64,000 nucleotides of DNA from the NCBI GenBank assembly GCA_030435675.1, contig CM059623.1, forward strand, positions 6,226,012 through 6,290,011, read 5' to 3'. Below the pieces are notes generated by a model that had not been told where the DNA came from, ran no database searches, and was given only the letters and a program-made list of their open reading frames with translations. The position numbers and the translations under genes are program-made. Source of the stretch: Steinernema hermaphroditum (Eukaryota > Nematoda > Chromadorea > Rhabditida > Steinernematidae). The stretch's first letter is position 1. The number at the start of each line of letters is the position of its first letter. Below are positions 1 through 12,490 of this stretch, in pieces.

Positions 1-472
1 CTTCAAAAGCTCCCACCACGAAAAATTGGCGCGCCATTTCCCGCCATCGGCAGGTTTATAAGGGAAAATGGTGATTTTCACAGTTTTCCTCAGTTTTCTC
101 GCGAGCTGCGCGATTTCGCTAGAATACCTGAGCGTAACTTTGTTCAGCATTGATTAGCGCGTCCAATGAACCCGGGTTTGTGCCGATCTGAACAATATCC
201 ACAGAGAAATAAGCTTCGCATGACCATGCGTTTTCAACCTACCGGGTTTTGACCCATTTCTGGCATAGAACTGAGAACTTTCGGCGGGTTTCGACGGGTT
301 AACATCTTTATTCATATATAATATAATAATACAAAAGCAACCACAAACTCTGAACAACAACAAGCGAATAGCGAAAATAGGAACGCCGCGCGGATGGCAC
401 TCGCTCGCACGGCCGGGGTTACGGTACAGGGGCTTCGCGGTGGGAGCCCGGGGCATCTTCTCAACTTCTGCT

Positions 473-858
473 TCAGAGCGCGCCGTTCTTGCGGCATTCT
501 GCATCTTCTGGTTCGGCGGGTCGTCCTGCAGCTCTGCGTCGATCTTCTTCTCGGGTCTTACCTGACCCTTCTTGTTCTTCTTGTCTCCTGGCCTCCTTCC
601 GGTGCCCCTCGGCGCCTTCCGGAGCCTCTGCCTGCTGCGCCTCGCGTAGCACGTATCCGCGGTACATGAGCATGAAGCGCTCGTTGAGTGATAACTGAAA
701 CGACACCTGGAGATCGCCCCGTCTGGAGAACTGACCCTCCGGAAACTGTACTTCTCCTTGCCCACCTGGTGTCCGTTCTTCAGCAGATTTGCGAAGTTCC
801 TCTGCACCACTTCGCGCCCCGGAATCGGCACCACTTGCAGAAAGCGAATGTCCGGCAT
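473..858 (-). CDS. Small charged protein of unknown function
   Basis: I do not recognise this gene. The chosen start follows a TTTCAG acceptor at about 872 and gives an N-terminus MPDIRFLQVVPIPGREVVQR. A 41-nt GT...TTTCAG intron at about 698-738 joins ...KEKYSFRR to LSLNERFMLMYRGYVL, both in frame. The product is about 115 aa. The first 60 residues look globular; the rest is a Glu/Arg/Lys-rich probable coiled coil ending ...CRKNGAL. A further reading frame at 878-1093 on the same strand (starting MEGLMFQCSRRYLPGYGF) could be an upstream exon, but I could not join it in phase. A small mitochondrial or nucleolar protein is possible; that is a guess from size and charge. Confidence 0.45.
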
Positions 859-871
859 CCCTCTGAAACAC

Positions 872-1517
872 AGAATGTCACAAGAAGAGTGAAGAAGGCG
901 ACGAGAACGAACGGAACGCGCTACAGAACAGCCGCAAACGGAACTCCGAGAGAAGACATGGCCTGGAAACTGCTTCTTGAACCTCTTGAGGCTGCATGAG
1001 TCGCGAGGGAAAGATCACAGTGGACGACTCTCCTTGGATGAAACCGTAACCGGGGAGATACCGCCGGCTACACTGAAACATCAATCCTTCCATGGTGGGA
1101 GCCTTTTGCAGGGGGAATGGTCAGATGGCTTCGAGTTATTTGTTTAGTATGACGTTTGAAAAAGGGCTCTGAAATAGAGAAGAGTGACATTCGTACCCAA
1201 ACTAGCCAATAGCCCAACGCCAGTTGCTTCAGCTGAACTCTGAACGTTTATTGTGAGTGAATCCAGTATATGTGTGTTTTCATGACATTTAGTTTCTCTT
1301 TTGGCAAAACAGCTCTGCTTCTGTAATCCAACATAATCCGAATGTATTGGCTCTGTTTTCGTGGACGAGGGGATCGTACCCGAGTCGTCGGTCGGGCGGT
1401 GGGTCTCGGCTTGAAGTCACTGAGCATTCTCATTCCGTCTACTGTCTCGTTGTGCACAGTCACTGAAGAATCGCTCTGCAGGGCTCAGCAACATCTGCTC
1501 AGTGGAGCACTCTGAAG
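872..1517. other. Intergenic region, divergent promoters
   Basis: No supported gene. It separates the minus-strand small gene from the plus-strand FHIP gene, so both promoters should lie here. The only sizeable frame is the possible upstream exon at 878-1093 on the minus strand. Confidence 0.4.
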
Positions 1518-4500
1518 ATGAAATGGTGGTCTTCGCCGAAGCCGGAGCCGGAAGGCGCGCGGGAGAACGACCGGAGCGCCTCGAGCACGCCGCGGCGGAC
1601 ATCCTCCTCGCTGTTCGGGAGCCTGAAGGCGTCCCTGACGGGCGGCTGGAACGCTGACTTCGCCTCGGACCCCGGCAGCTGGGAGCAGCTCTTCGAGAAG
1701 CAGTTCGACTCACTGGGCGACGCGCTGGCGCGAGAGCACTCGCTGAAGAGCGTGCGGGAGGTGTTCGAGAAACTGCGGCTGATGACGCAGCTTCTGATGA
1801 TGGAGGTGAACTCGCAGCCGGAGGCCGTCATCGGGCCCATTCTCGACAAGTTCTTCTCCTTCGGTATCCTCGACGAGGTGGAGCGCTGGGCGGAGCGCGC
1901 TCCGCCGCTCCTCGTCCCCACCTGTCAGGTGGAGTTCGTGCGCCTCTACGAGGACGTCCTCCACGGCTCCCACTCCGACAACCACTGCCTTCTCGTACAC
2001 AAGCCGGTCCTCCTGCCACTCCTCCAGATGCTCGAGTGGTTCCGCGAGGGCCTCGATTCCCGCGAGAAGACGCCTAGCGACATCGACCGCCACTTCGTCG
2101 TCCTCCTCAACCAGGTATGTCACTGTGATGCCACGCTTCGCTTACGCCCGTGCAGATCTGCTCGAAGATGGCCGAAGACGCGACTCTGCTCGACTTCTTC
2201 TTCAACTTCCGCTCCGATTCCGACGCCGCCGCCTCCGGGTGCCACTTCATCGTGTTCAACCTCCTCATCCGCTACCTGTACGACTCCTCTGACACGGGTC
2301 AGCTGGCGCGCGACGCCCTTCTCCTCATCCTGAGCGTCACGAAGAACCTCGAGGAAGTGGCCGACTATGTCGCCTTCCGGGTAAGCCTCTCCCCCGTGCC
2401 TTCTGAATCCCCCTCTGCAGAGCAACTTCTGTCCCGTGCTCGCAACGGGTCTTTCCGGTTGCTACTCGGAGCTCTCCAGCCATATCTGCCTGTCCCTGAA
2501 CGTGGGCGTCGAGTGGCACCGTATTGGCGTCGAGAGCGACATCGAGGCTCTCCCCGCGCTCACGCACTTCCACAATGCGCTCCTCTTCTGCAACGCCGTC
2601 CTCCAAACGGCGCATCATCTCATAAGCGCCCAGATCGTCGACTTCTTCTTCCACGGCTTCCTTCAGTCCGTCGTGCTCACCTCCTTCCTCCAGAGTGGTG
2701 TCGACGAGGTCATCTCCGTCACCGCCTACTTCCACCTCTGCCTCGAGACGGTCACCGAGTCCCCACTTCTGCAGGCGCTCCTCAGGCTCCTCATCCTCGA
2801 GCCCGTCAACGGCGTCGACTCCACTCTGATGGACCTCATCGTGCGCCGGATGCTCGAAATGAAGTCGGAGAGGGTAGGCGTCCTCCAGAGTCCCTCACCC
2901 GTTGCTTCAGCTCTGTCAAGTGACGCTCTCGCTGGTGGCCACCGTGGTCGATCTCCGCTGCGAGGACGTGATGTGGCAGACGCTCTTCCGGCACCTTGTC
3001 CCTTTCTGGAGCGTCCGCGCCTTCGGGGGCGCACTCCACCTTCGTCACCCGATCTACGACGCCACCGCCTCGCTGCTCGCTGCAGAGCGCTTTCTCGGCT
3101 CTATCCCCGACTGCGTCCGCTCGATTCCCCAGGTGAGCGAGCTCGCGGCACTTCGAATACGATAGTGGTTCAGCTGAACTCCGGCGAGTCGTTCGACGCC
3201 TTCCGAGCGGAAGCGCATGAGATGATCGCCTCGGTGAACGATTCGTGCGCGAACTGGCGCTGGAACTACGACGGCCTCACCCCGAACGGCGTCCTTAGGG
3301 GCTCCGCCTCAGGAAATGACCTCAGCGGAGGGCGCCAATCGTTCACGCGCTTCTCCTCGGCGCGCTCCTCGATGGCTTCCAACGGCCTCAACCGCTACTT
3401 CGCTAATCGCTCGGCCCACGTCACCGCCGAAAGCCTCTCCGGCGACGCCTCCGCAGTCTCTGTTCTCAAGACACTCAACGAGTTGGGCACCGCTGGGGAG
3501 GACGACGACGCCGACTTCTACCGCGACGACGAGCTCATCGGCATCGTCGAGGAGCCCGGCCTCGAGGACGACGAGACGATGCCTTCGACGACCTCGCAGT
3601 ACGACCTGATGACACAGTCCACCACGGACTACTTCCAGTTCACCTACAACGACGTCTCCTCCTCTGAGGACGAGGCACAGGCGAAGCCTCCTGAGGCGGC
3701 GAAGAAGCCTTCGACTACAGGGCCTACGGCGCCGGTGCCTCCGAAGCACGCGCCTCCAGAGGGGTGGAAGGCGACGAAGACGCTGGACGACTTCCTGGTG
3801 GCTCTCGATAGGATTCCTCTGGATCCCAGGCGCGACCCAGAGAAAAAGGGCGACGAGAACATGGCGCGCATCGACGCCAAGCTACAGTACCTCCGGGAGC
3901 TGAAGGAGGAGGAGGAGTCGGCGTACAGGCCGGAGAACGGCACGATCGCCGATGTCCCGCCACTCTTTCCCAAAGAAGAGAAATTCTGTGGAGCGGGACA
4001 CATCATGGAATGCGCCGAGCGACACGGTAGCGCGTCCCTAAAACCGCACCACACACGAAGGTCGTTTCAGAGAAACCCGCGCTGGTGGGCTGCGTCTTCG
4101 CGCTCCTTGAGAACCTTCTCTACAACTCGTTCGAGGTGAACCTCCAGCTGACGGCGCTTCTCAAATCGATCATCGCCTTCCCCAACCCAACGCTCGTGTC
4201 CTATTTCCTGAATCCCGAGGATCCGATCTCCAAGACGGACGTCAAGTCCCTCTTCCAGGTTCCCTCCCCTCGCCCGCTCCGTTACCGTAGCCTCCCTAGA
4301 TTCTGAGCAACCTCGGCGTGCTCATCAGCTCGTACGCGTCCTCCATCGAGGGTTTCGGCACGGCCCTCGAGCGTGGCGTGCGCTTCTTCAAGACGCGCGA
4401 GGAGAAGATAGAGAAGGCGCGCCATCAGCCCTTGGCGCGTGCCACAGGCCTGCACCAGAACGGGCGCGGTGCCGACGACATCTCCAGGTTCAGGTGGGCG

Positions 4501-4746
4501 TCCCCGTATGGACTCGGCTGAAGAAGGTCTTTCAGGATGTTCGGCGGGAGCATGCGGAAACGGACGGAGTTCCGGCACGCGAAGATCACGCAGACGGCGG
4601 AGAAGCGTGACTCCGCCGCCCGCACCAAGCAGGTCGTCTACGCAGCCATCTTTCTCTCGCAGATCTGTCAGGAAATGGCCGCGTTCGCCCTCCAACACGC
4701 GGTTGCGGTAAAACTGCCGGTCAGATGCTCACATAACAGAACTTAG
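1518..4746 (+). CDS. FHF complex subunit, Hook-interacting protein (FHIP/FAM160 family)
   Basis: FHIP proteins bind FTS and Hook adaptors and link dynein to endosomal cargo. Eight exons can be read: 1518-2114, 2156-2380, 2421-2873, 2911-3132, 3174-4026, 4071-4258, 4300-4493 and 4536-4746, with introns of about 37-45 nt. The N-terminal half carries the family core (FEKLRLMTQLLMMEV, HFIVFNLLIRYLYDSS, FFFHGFLQSVVLTSFLQS, MWQTLFRHLVPFW). A Ser/Asp/Glu-rich linker follows at about residues 500-680. The C-terminal core is split over the last three exons (LLENLLYNSFEVNLQLTALL, then VYAAIFLSQICQEMAAFALQ). The gene appears complete. AATAAA lies near 4870 just before the convergent DPH1 gene. Family assignment is from recalled conserved blocks; exact orthology to FHIP1 or FHIP2 is not resolved. 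Confidence 0.82.
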
Positions 4747-4916
4747 TCGGCGGAACTTCACTTGTGCCTTCGACGTTCGCGGGCTTTTTCGGAAACTACG
4801 GGATCTTCTTGTAAATGTAGATACTATTTGGGTCGTTTACCGGCCAGATTCGACTCTCCAGATGGGTAAAATAAAGAATTAACAGAATCAACAAGGGATC
4901 AACAACGAGGCGCGCC

Positions 4917-6318
4917 TCAGTTCTCCGCCGCCACCACGATATGTCTTCGAGCAGCCGTCCGCCTCGGGCGGTGCTTCTCGTGGTTGTTCGTCCACGGGCC
5001 GAGGGAATCGTTCGAGTAGAAGTCCATCGGGTAGTAGTCGGATCTGAACGGCACGTGGTCGAGGGCCGCCGATAGCTCGTAGGGAGTCAGCAGCGGCTTC
5101 TCGAATGCAACTCCCCAATCGATCGAAAGACGCGGGCAGGCCACTTGCACCCAGCTGGAAACGGCGATTTCCGATTCAGAGAGCGATTCACGAAAGTTTA
5201 CCAATCCACATCGCTGAACATCTTGAGTTTGTCGGGGAAGATTTCGGACATGAGCACGCGCACGAACTTTTTACCGGTGGCAGCCAGCTTAGCCTCGAGT
5301 TCCTGCAGATAGAGTTAGAGAGGGTCAATTTCTCTGAAGTTTACCTCCACAATGCGAATGTTCCCCTGGCGACCCAAAGTCCCCTGGATTAGCCCGAAGG
5401 TCGTGGCGCCTCGGGCGACCTCGACGGCTCTTCCTCGAATCGAAGTCATCTTGTCAAAGTCATAGGACTCCTTCGTGAGTTTTCGCGAATATGGATCGTA
5501 CTGGTAGGCGGGAAGCTTCGGGTTGTGGATCATCGCCGATTCCAGATGGAAACGGCCGTCACCAAGATATATCAGAGCAGTGACGTCCTCGGCAATACGG
5601 GGCGACGTGCAGCCAAGAACTTCTCCTGGACTCAGAGGTTTACACTGTGGAATCACAATGCTGTAGCCGTCGCTCTCCAACGTCGTCTTTACCACCTAAA
5701 AGGACGCACAAATGTCGAGTGCTGGACGTAAGTGGAGATACCTGCAGAGAAACGACAAACTGCACAGTGCTGACAAGCGCAATCTTGGAACCCTCCGCGG
5801 AGAAGTTCGCCTTCAAGATGTCGATGAAGTGGCTTAGATTCATGTCGATGTTCACGAAGATGTAGAGCATGTGGATACCCTGAGTGTCCTGGATCGGCAC
5901 GAGGCAGCTGTGCCCGTAATGGACCAGAAGGTCGCAGCCGAGTCCTCGCGCGGTGTAGTCGTCCACGCAACAGGCGCCGTAGGTGACGTCCCCCATAATG
6001 AGGGTGTCACACTCTGTGTACTTCTGGAGTATGTCCGCGATGATGCAGGAGTACATTAGAAGACCTTCGGGTAACTGCAGCGCCACTGAAAACCGCAAGG
6101 TAACTGGAAACCAGCGTCCACTCCATACCGTATTTGCTGTTCGTCGTTCTAATCTTCCAGATCGTCTTTGGCACTTCAAAGTTGTAATTCGAAGGAAGCT
6201 GAAACACAAATCAAAAAAAGTCCGTCAATGACGAAATTACGATTTTCAGGTCGTTCTGCAGCTTCTCATCTGCGGTGATCTCTTCGATTTGCGCTCGGAT
6301 TGCCGCCGCACGCGCCAT
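4917..6318 (-). CDS. dph1: Diphthamide biosynthesis protein 1 (radical SAM-like 4Fe-4S enzyme)
   Basis: DPH1 with DPH2 transfers the 3-amino-3-carboxypropyl group from S-adenosylmethionine to the eEF2 histidine, the first step of diphthamide synthesis in the cytosol. The blocks [88 protein letters not shown] and [14 protein letters not shown] are near-identical to the family. The three iron-sulfur cysteines are present: one in GACC, one in LGCTSP, one in VACPRL. The start [14 protein letters not shown] follows TTTTTTTCAG by three bases, which suggests trans-splicing. Introns are about 45-50 nt. The C-terminus is short and basic ([13 protein letters not shown]). The next two genes upstream in transcription (RidA, RPS3) are on the same strand, so an operon is possible but not shown. 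Confidence 0.93.
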
Positions 6319-6481
6319 CTTCTGAAAAAAAGAACGATCTTGACCACAGAACAGCGCAAACGACAAGGTAGATCGACAACGCAGATTCTCAACTTGTCAC
6401 CTCGGGCCGGCGCCGTCTCTTGAAAAGAAAATTTACTCCGCGATACTTATACAGTCGATAGTAAGGATCACAACGGTGAGC

Positions 6482-7027
6482 TTAGGATTCCTGGATCTCT
6501 CCGACAACGGCGACGGCCTTGATTTCGAAGAGCGCGCCCTTGGGCAGTCCAGCGACCGCGAAGCAGGCACGCGCGGGATAGGGCTCCTTGAAGTACTCCG
6601 CGTAGATCGCGTTCACCCTAAAACCAATCCACACCAACTGGTGATAACGCCCGTCTTGCTCACTTCGCGAAGTTGTCCATGGTGCTGAGAAGGACGGTGG
6701 TGTCGACAACTAAAGCAAGACATCTACGCATTGCCGCGCTAGCGGGAACCAACCATTCTTGTAAGTACATCCGGCGGCTTCAAGAACGCCGCCAAGGTTC
6801 CTCAGTGCCTGATGCGTTTCGGCTTCGACGCCTCCCTCGACCATGTTGCCGTTCTTGGGATTCAGTCCGATGGCGCCACTCAGGTACAGAGTGTTATTCA
6901 CGAGCGTTGCCTGCCTGAAACATTCCCTCCGGGTCTCCGCGCACTCCGAACGCAGTCCCTACACGTAAGGACCTATGGCGGCCGGGGCCTTCGCAGTGCT
7001 GATGATCTGACGGGTGATCGAAGCCAT
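6482..7027 (-). CDS. 2-iminobutanoate/2-iminopropanoate deaminase (RidA/UK114)
   Basis: RidA proteins hydrolyse reactive enamine/imine intermediates from pyridoxal-phosphate dehydratases and form trimers in cytosol or mitochondria. The reading runs [21 protein letters not shown], then [63 protein letters not shown], and ends [22 protein letters not shown]...EIQES. The catalytic-site arginine in the PARACF motif and the surrounding Gly-rich elements are intact. Length is about 135 aa over four exons. The frame stays open upstream of the chosen ATG (SLLPSVSLNATFRRLVATK, Ser/Arg-rich), so an N-terminal mitochondrial targeting extension is possible, but no nearby ATG supports it. Confidence 0.9.
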
Positions 7028-7464
7028 CTTGGTTGCAACAAGTCTCCTAAAAGTGGCGTTTAGGGAAACCGAAGGCAACAAACTTCTTGACAGGGGGGCT
7101 ACTAGTCGAGTTATCGTCCGCCATTGCAAATGAGAAGAAATTACAGCAAACGGAGTACAACGCGCCTGGCGCCTCCCCTTATCACTAATTGACCTTGACA
7201 AAAGTAGCAATGCCGCTAGTGTCGTCAGCGGAACGCCCACGATTATCCGCACGCATCCCGAACTATGCAAAAAGCGCAAGTAGGAAATAATTACTTACAT
7301 AGTGGGCCCCACGTGTTGGCCAAATAACGCCACAAACTACAAAGAAGGCAAAGAACAGTGCAAACGCTTCAAACCATATCTCTCGGAAACACCAATTCGT
7401 TTATATCCATTAACATAAGGATAACAAATATGTTTATTCAACAAGGAACTCATAACAAAACAAG

Positions 7465-8314
7465 TTAATATCCGGCTTGGGTTTGGATACGGGCTCCGAG
7501 CTTCTCGGGATCGATGGGGACACCGCCAGCAATAGGGCTGGGACGGTGCTCCGAGAAGGGAGTAGCAGGAACGGGCTCCTCACGGGGTTCCTGGATGTGG
7601 ATTTGGTCGGGAAGAGCGATCTTAGGTCCCATCTGTCCCTTGGGGTCGTGGGGAAGCATAATCTTGACCTTGATACCGAGAACACCTAAAGCAAGGAAGC
7701 CAGATCAGCAGAGCTCCGCTGAACGCTTACCCTGGCGAAGCTGAACGTGGCGGACGGCTTGTTGGATGTAGTCGTTGACAGGGTTTCCGGAGTGGATCAT
7801 AAGTCCGTCAACGAACTTCATGGACTTGGCACGCTGCCCACGGAGCTTTCCGGAGACGATGATTTCACATCCCTGGGCTCCGGACTCCATGATGAAGCGA
7901 AGGACACCGTAGCAAGCGCGGCGGACAGCAAGACCTCCAACGAGCTTGTAGCGGAGCGACTCGCACTGGGCGACGGCGCACAATCCGCGGTTGGAAACCT
8001 TCTCGGCGTAGAGCTTAAAGAGAACTTGTGAGAAACTGCGGACAGAGCGTGTCACCTACTTCGACGGTTCCCTTGGCGAAACCGAAACGCTTCTGGACAA
8101 CGGCAGCCAATTCACGGATACGGCGTCCGCGTTCTCCGAGGACATTCTGGGTGCGAGTGGCCATGATGATGACTTCAGCGCGGGCAGGAGTGCGGCGGAC
8201 TTCAACACCGGAATATCCATCCTCGGCAAGTTCCTTCATAAGGAAGTTGTTCAACTCAGCCTTGAACACACCATCCTGAACGGCCTTTCTCTTCTTTGTG
8301 ATCTGTTGCGCCAT
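7465..8314 (-). CDS. rps-3: 40S ribosomal protein S3 (uS3)
   Basis: uS3 lines the mRNA entry channel of the small subunit. Three exons: the first (8314 to about 8060) encodes [20 protein letters not shown] and the KH domain with [21 protein letters not shown] (GxxG type). The second carries [40 protein letters not shown] and [15 protein letters not shown]. The third gives [19 protein letters not shown] and a tail ending IQTQAGY. About 245 aa, normal for the family. The start is set by the conserved N-terminus. Confidence 0.97.
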
Positions 8315-8961
8315 GATTGCCAAAAATCGGCGTTTATTCCCTAAAGCACAAGGAAGATAAATACCGAACAACCACCATTCAAAAAGAGCCTGAATGGGCA
8401 ACTTTGCTCGCGGAAGCTAACGCGCCACAAGCTCTCAACGTCGCGACCATCACGCTCGAAACACCTCCTTGACCCGTAATCCATGACGAAACGAACTCCA
8501 AAAGATCCCTCCAAATTCCAACAAAATTCGAACCAAAAGATTTTAGCAAAAGAAGCCCCCTTCGGCTGAGAGAGAACGTACTCGCCAGTGGTAGACTGAG
8601 TATCATTCCATCAGGATCGTCGTAGTGGGAGCGTTTGCTCGTTTTTCCTCCATCGTAGCAAATGCGATCGCCCGCCAGAAGGGGAGTCGCTGCAGGAGTG
8701 ACCACCGATTTTGTAGAGCTTTCGACGCCGCGGCGTTCCGATTGCGGCGGCGGCGAGCAGAAAGATTTGAAAATCCAAGCGCATCCTTTAAGTTAGGGTT
8801 GACTCGAACGCTTTATTGGAGGGCACTTTGCTGTCCTCTCTGTGTCCGTTAGAGCTGTTCGTTCTTTCGTGTTTGTTGTTACAAAATCTACACGTTTCGA
8901 AAGGATGTTCGCGGAACTCTCGTGTTGCGTCCACTTCTATGGTTTCCCTTTCAGAAGAGGG
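8315..8961. other. Intergenic region between divergent rps-3 and nemp-1
   Basis: No gene is secure here. It should contain the rps-3 promoter. An in-frame ATG at 8905 (MFAELSCCVHFYGFPFRRG) could extend the NEMP protein upstream. I found no exon resembling the NEMP luminal domain. Confidence 0.35.
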
Positions 8962-10212
8962 ATGGGCGATGCGAAAGCCGACTTCGACCGCGTCGAGCCG
9001 ACAGTCATCGAGCCCTACCAAGTGGGACTCGTGCTCGGCTCCATCGTTCTCTTCTTGAATGCACGCCGGCTGGTTCGCAGTACGGTGTTTTACTATCTCA
9101 TGGGATGCCTCATTGGCGTTTTCTCCAGCGTCTTTCTGCTCGTTTACGTCTTGACTAAACTACTTCCCATGGTGAGCTCTATATCATGACATTTCAATGG
9201 CCGGTTCGCTTCAGAGACTGTCCACAGCAACAACCGGCACCGTGCTCGCTGGTTACGCGTTTTCCTCGTACGTCATGTATAACATGTGGGGTTATGTGTG
9301 GTCGCTGATCGTAGCTTATCAAACGTATTTTACCTACTATGTGGTAGGCGGTTCTGTGTATGTTATCTACGTGAAGTTATCCACTTTAGTGTTCATCAGC
9401 GAGTTTCGCCCTTCTCTTCTGCTACTGGCAAGGGCCACCAAGCAATCCCCGCACATATGATGTGATGCAGTGGACGCTGCAACTGATCTCCACGTTGACA
9501 GTTTACTTATGCTTGCCGGACCACTACGTGTCACTGGGGATTATCGCGCCACTGCTCCTAGTAGGATTCATTCGGGGGCAGCTCATCCCGTCGATCGGCA
9601 AAATTCACGGGAAAATGTAGGGTTTATCTGTCAACGCGTAGTATAATCCACGTGTTTAGGCGTCATATGCGCAACAGATGGTTCCCCACACCGAGGGAAC
9701 TTCTGACCCAAGAAGAGTACGATCAAGAAGCCGACGAGTACACGCGCCAGGAGCTCGAACACCTCCGTGACCTGTACAGGAGCCCAGATTCCTCGAGCTT
9801 CAAGGTGCTTGCACGATGCAAAAATCCAAGGAAGTACAACTATTACTATATGGTGCCAATGAATAATTTGGATCGTCACAGATTAGCCCGTTTCGTCGAA
9901 GGAGCGGACGATCACATCTCGGAGCTCGAAGCCAGCGAGTACTCGCATGTCCTCAGCTCCAGCGGATTCGACTATCCTCGGGACTTGCCCGACGACGATG
10001 ACGAGGCCGAGGGAAACAGCTATATGATCACCGACGAAGAGTGGGAGCTGATCGAGCGCGAACGCGCCAGAAGAAAGAGCAGGAGTCCGCGCTCCAGCCA
10101 CCTCTCATACACCGTTCTCGCCGACACGAGCTCTCCCCAGAGAAGAAGAATCGCGCTGTCAGTCGGAGGGTCGACGCCGAGACGAAGAAACCAATCTGAA
10201 TCACGCTCGTGA
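8962..10212 (+). CDS. nemp-1: Nuclear envelope integral membrane protein (NEMP1/TMEM194 family)
   Basis: NEMP proteins are inner nuclear membrane proteins that stiffen the envelope and support fertility. The reading gives a run of membrane segments (VGLVLGSIVLFLNAR, YYLMGCLIGVFSSVFLLVYV, AGYAFSSYVMYNMWGYVWSL, YYVVGASFALLFCYW, then the conserved MQWTLQLISTLTVYLCLP) and the nucleoplasmic block NRWFPTPRELLTQEEYDQ...YTRQELEHLRDLYRSPDSS...RLARFVEGADDHISE. A Ser/Arg-rich tail follows. Introns fit at about 9174-9215, 9349-9396 and 9618-9660. The ATG at 8962 follows TTTCAG. The usual N-terminal signal peptide and luminal beta domain are not visible upstream, so the protein is either N-terminally short or has an unrecognised distal exon. 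Confidence 0.85.
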
Positions 10213-10626
10213 TCTCCATTGTGACCGATATCTGCCATGGTTCTTGTGAATATCCTTGTTCTGAGATAAAGTGTTCCATTCGAGTAATGCTGTTTTTTTA
10301 TCGTATATGTCTCTGAAAAAAACAACATTTGTAAGCATCAACGCTACAGGCTACAGAGAACAACAGATGAGCAACTGATCCAACGAAGAAGAAACTTCAG
10401 ATCAAGGGCTTCAGAACAGGAGATGGCTATGTACAACTACCGGAACCCACAACATTGTAACGTTTACTGCGATCAAGAGTCACCGGTAACAACAGTTAAT
10501 AAACTCGTAAGGACTAAAAATCTAACAGAATAATCATCTAACAGAGAGAGAACTAAGTTCTGAGGTTAACAGGAGAATCTTACATATCTACAGGGTCATC
10601 AAGACATTTCGCATTACCGGTGAGGA
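10213..10626. other. Convergent 3' region
   Basis: Lies between the 3' ends of the NEMP gene and the minus-strand R3H gene. A/T-rich; no gene seen. Confidence 0.4.
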
Positions 10627-12490
10627 TCAATCATGCTTCGATGAATCAGTGATTTCACTGGGATCGGACTTTTTGTCAGCTTCTGGTGAATCAGATGGAC
10701 GCTGCTCAGCTTCCTTGCTGGTTTCATTTTCCGGGTGAGTGCCGTTCTGGGTGTTCAGCGCTTCAGTGACCGCAGGGTACGACTGCTGGTACGCATAACC
10801 GTTGGCGACAACAGGGTACAGAACTGAAAGCGACAACTTAAAAGGGAAGCTGTATTTCTACGTACCGCCAGGGGCCTGCTGGTAGTACTGATAGTAAACC
10901 GGAACGGGTGGACTGCCGTAGCACATTTCAGGAGAGCCAATGGTTGGAAAGGTGGGCTGAGCTGTAGTAGTCGCCTGCACAATGTACGTGGGCTGACTGC
11001 CACCGGACGACGGCTGAGCGATGGTAGAATCACCTCCAGTAGCGACATCACTCGAGGAGCTTGAATTGGTCAAGCGAACTTCGCCGATCTGCTGGGCCAA
11101 CTGATCAGGAGATGCTTGGTAGTAAAGTGATTGTGGCTGCTGTGTAGGCACCACCGTTGGATAGAAGTACACAGTCCCATCAGGAAACTTTTGGAAAACT
11201 AAAACGGGAAATCGGTTCGAATGAAGGGAAATGCGGGATGCACCTGTGGAACGGTAGGAAACCTGGTTGTCTGGAGCCGATCCAGCAGACTGATCAGATG
11301 TGGCATACCCAGCATCACCATTGCTCCACTGGCAAGGAGGAGAAGTTGGAACGATCTCGCTGGTGGTTGGAGGCGAGAACATCATGCCCTCGGCAAAAGC
11401 CATCGGGTACGAAGGCGAACTTCCAAAGCTCGCTGCGAAGGCGCTGCCGTACTGTTGACGTTGGTAAAAAGCGAACGCGGGTGATTCCATAATCGGCGGG
11501 CTTGCAAGACTGGCATTTGCTTCTGTGCTCGAAACCGATTCGTTCAGGTCTTGAGGAACGATTTGCAGAACATTCGAGGGCGCATATGCAACGCCACTGC
11601 TGTTCGAGCAAATGGAGTACTGACTTCCAGATACAGGTTGTTGGTAGAGAACCGGGCTTGTTCCGAGGTCAGGAACGTCGAAAGACCGAGCGCGACGACT
11701 GGCAAATTCTGTGTTTCCAAGAAGGCCGACATTTCCTCCATAAACGCCGTTAGTACAAGGCACTCCGCGAGCCTAAGAAGAGCAGTTCGATGTAAAAAAA
11801 AGACAGAAGAAGTCGTACGTCATCGAAACTCTGCATCCCACGACGTGGCATACGAGATGCATCCGTGAATAAATCGCTGCGGATCATGCTTCGAAAATCA
11901 TCGTTGGGGCTGAATGTAATCTTATAGTGTCTTTTCACTCTTATGTCAGTTCACTCACATTCTGGTATGGTCAGTCTTGTTCACGACGATAGCTTTTCCG
12001 GATTGATCGACGTTATGATCTAAGCCAAAGTAGGCAGAAACACGATGGAGAAGCATCCGGTTGTAGGAACACATGGCCGGAAATTTGTAAGCCTGCTTGC
12101 TGAAAAGGAATTGAGCCAGTACAGCCAGCAAGCGGAAGTGGTGTACATACTCTGTTCGGATGAAGTCCTGCAAGTTCTTTTCAAAATCCAGAAGCAACTG
12201 CCTGTCCTTGGGACTCTTGTGAAGAGTGCCTCGGAAGAAGTTAACCAGATTGATGCCGGTGGTGTCCGTGTAGTCGGTGGCGGCGGAATCGCGTGAGGAT
12301 GCGTTGGACGAGAGTCTCCGAGAGGCTGAAGCACTGGAAGCTTGGAGACGGTTGTCATCGTCGCCGCACATGGCATTGCTTCGAACCAGTTGTTTCTTTT
12401 TTCCGTTTCCGTCCTGAAAACGTTGGTGAATGAAAGTGGGGTGGCGTAGTCAAACCTTACCAGGGACTTGAAATGTTCCTTAGGCAACAT
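10627..12490 (-). CDS. R3H-domain RNA-binding protein (R3HDM1/2, Drosophila Encore family)
   Basis: R3HDM/Encore proteins bind single-stranded nucleic acid and act in mRNA regulation. Exon 1 encodes MLPKEHFKSL behind a GTAAGG donor. The next exon carries the R3H domain: DRQLLLDFEKNLQDFIRTEY, FPAMCSYNRMLLHRVSAYFG, LDHNVDQSGKAIVVNKTDHT. Then comes a SUZ-like stretch (RSDLFTDASRMPRRGMQSFD). The rest (exon from about 11763 down) is a long low-complexity Gln/Pro/Ser/Tyr-rich region, typical for the family (PVPVYYQYYQQAPGG), ending ...EITDSSKHD. The conserved R-x3-H of the domain (RMLLH) is intact. The tail region is not alignable by eye, so its exon borders are less certain than the domain. Confidence 0.82.
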
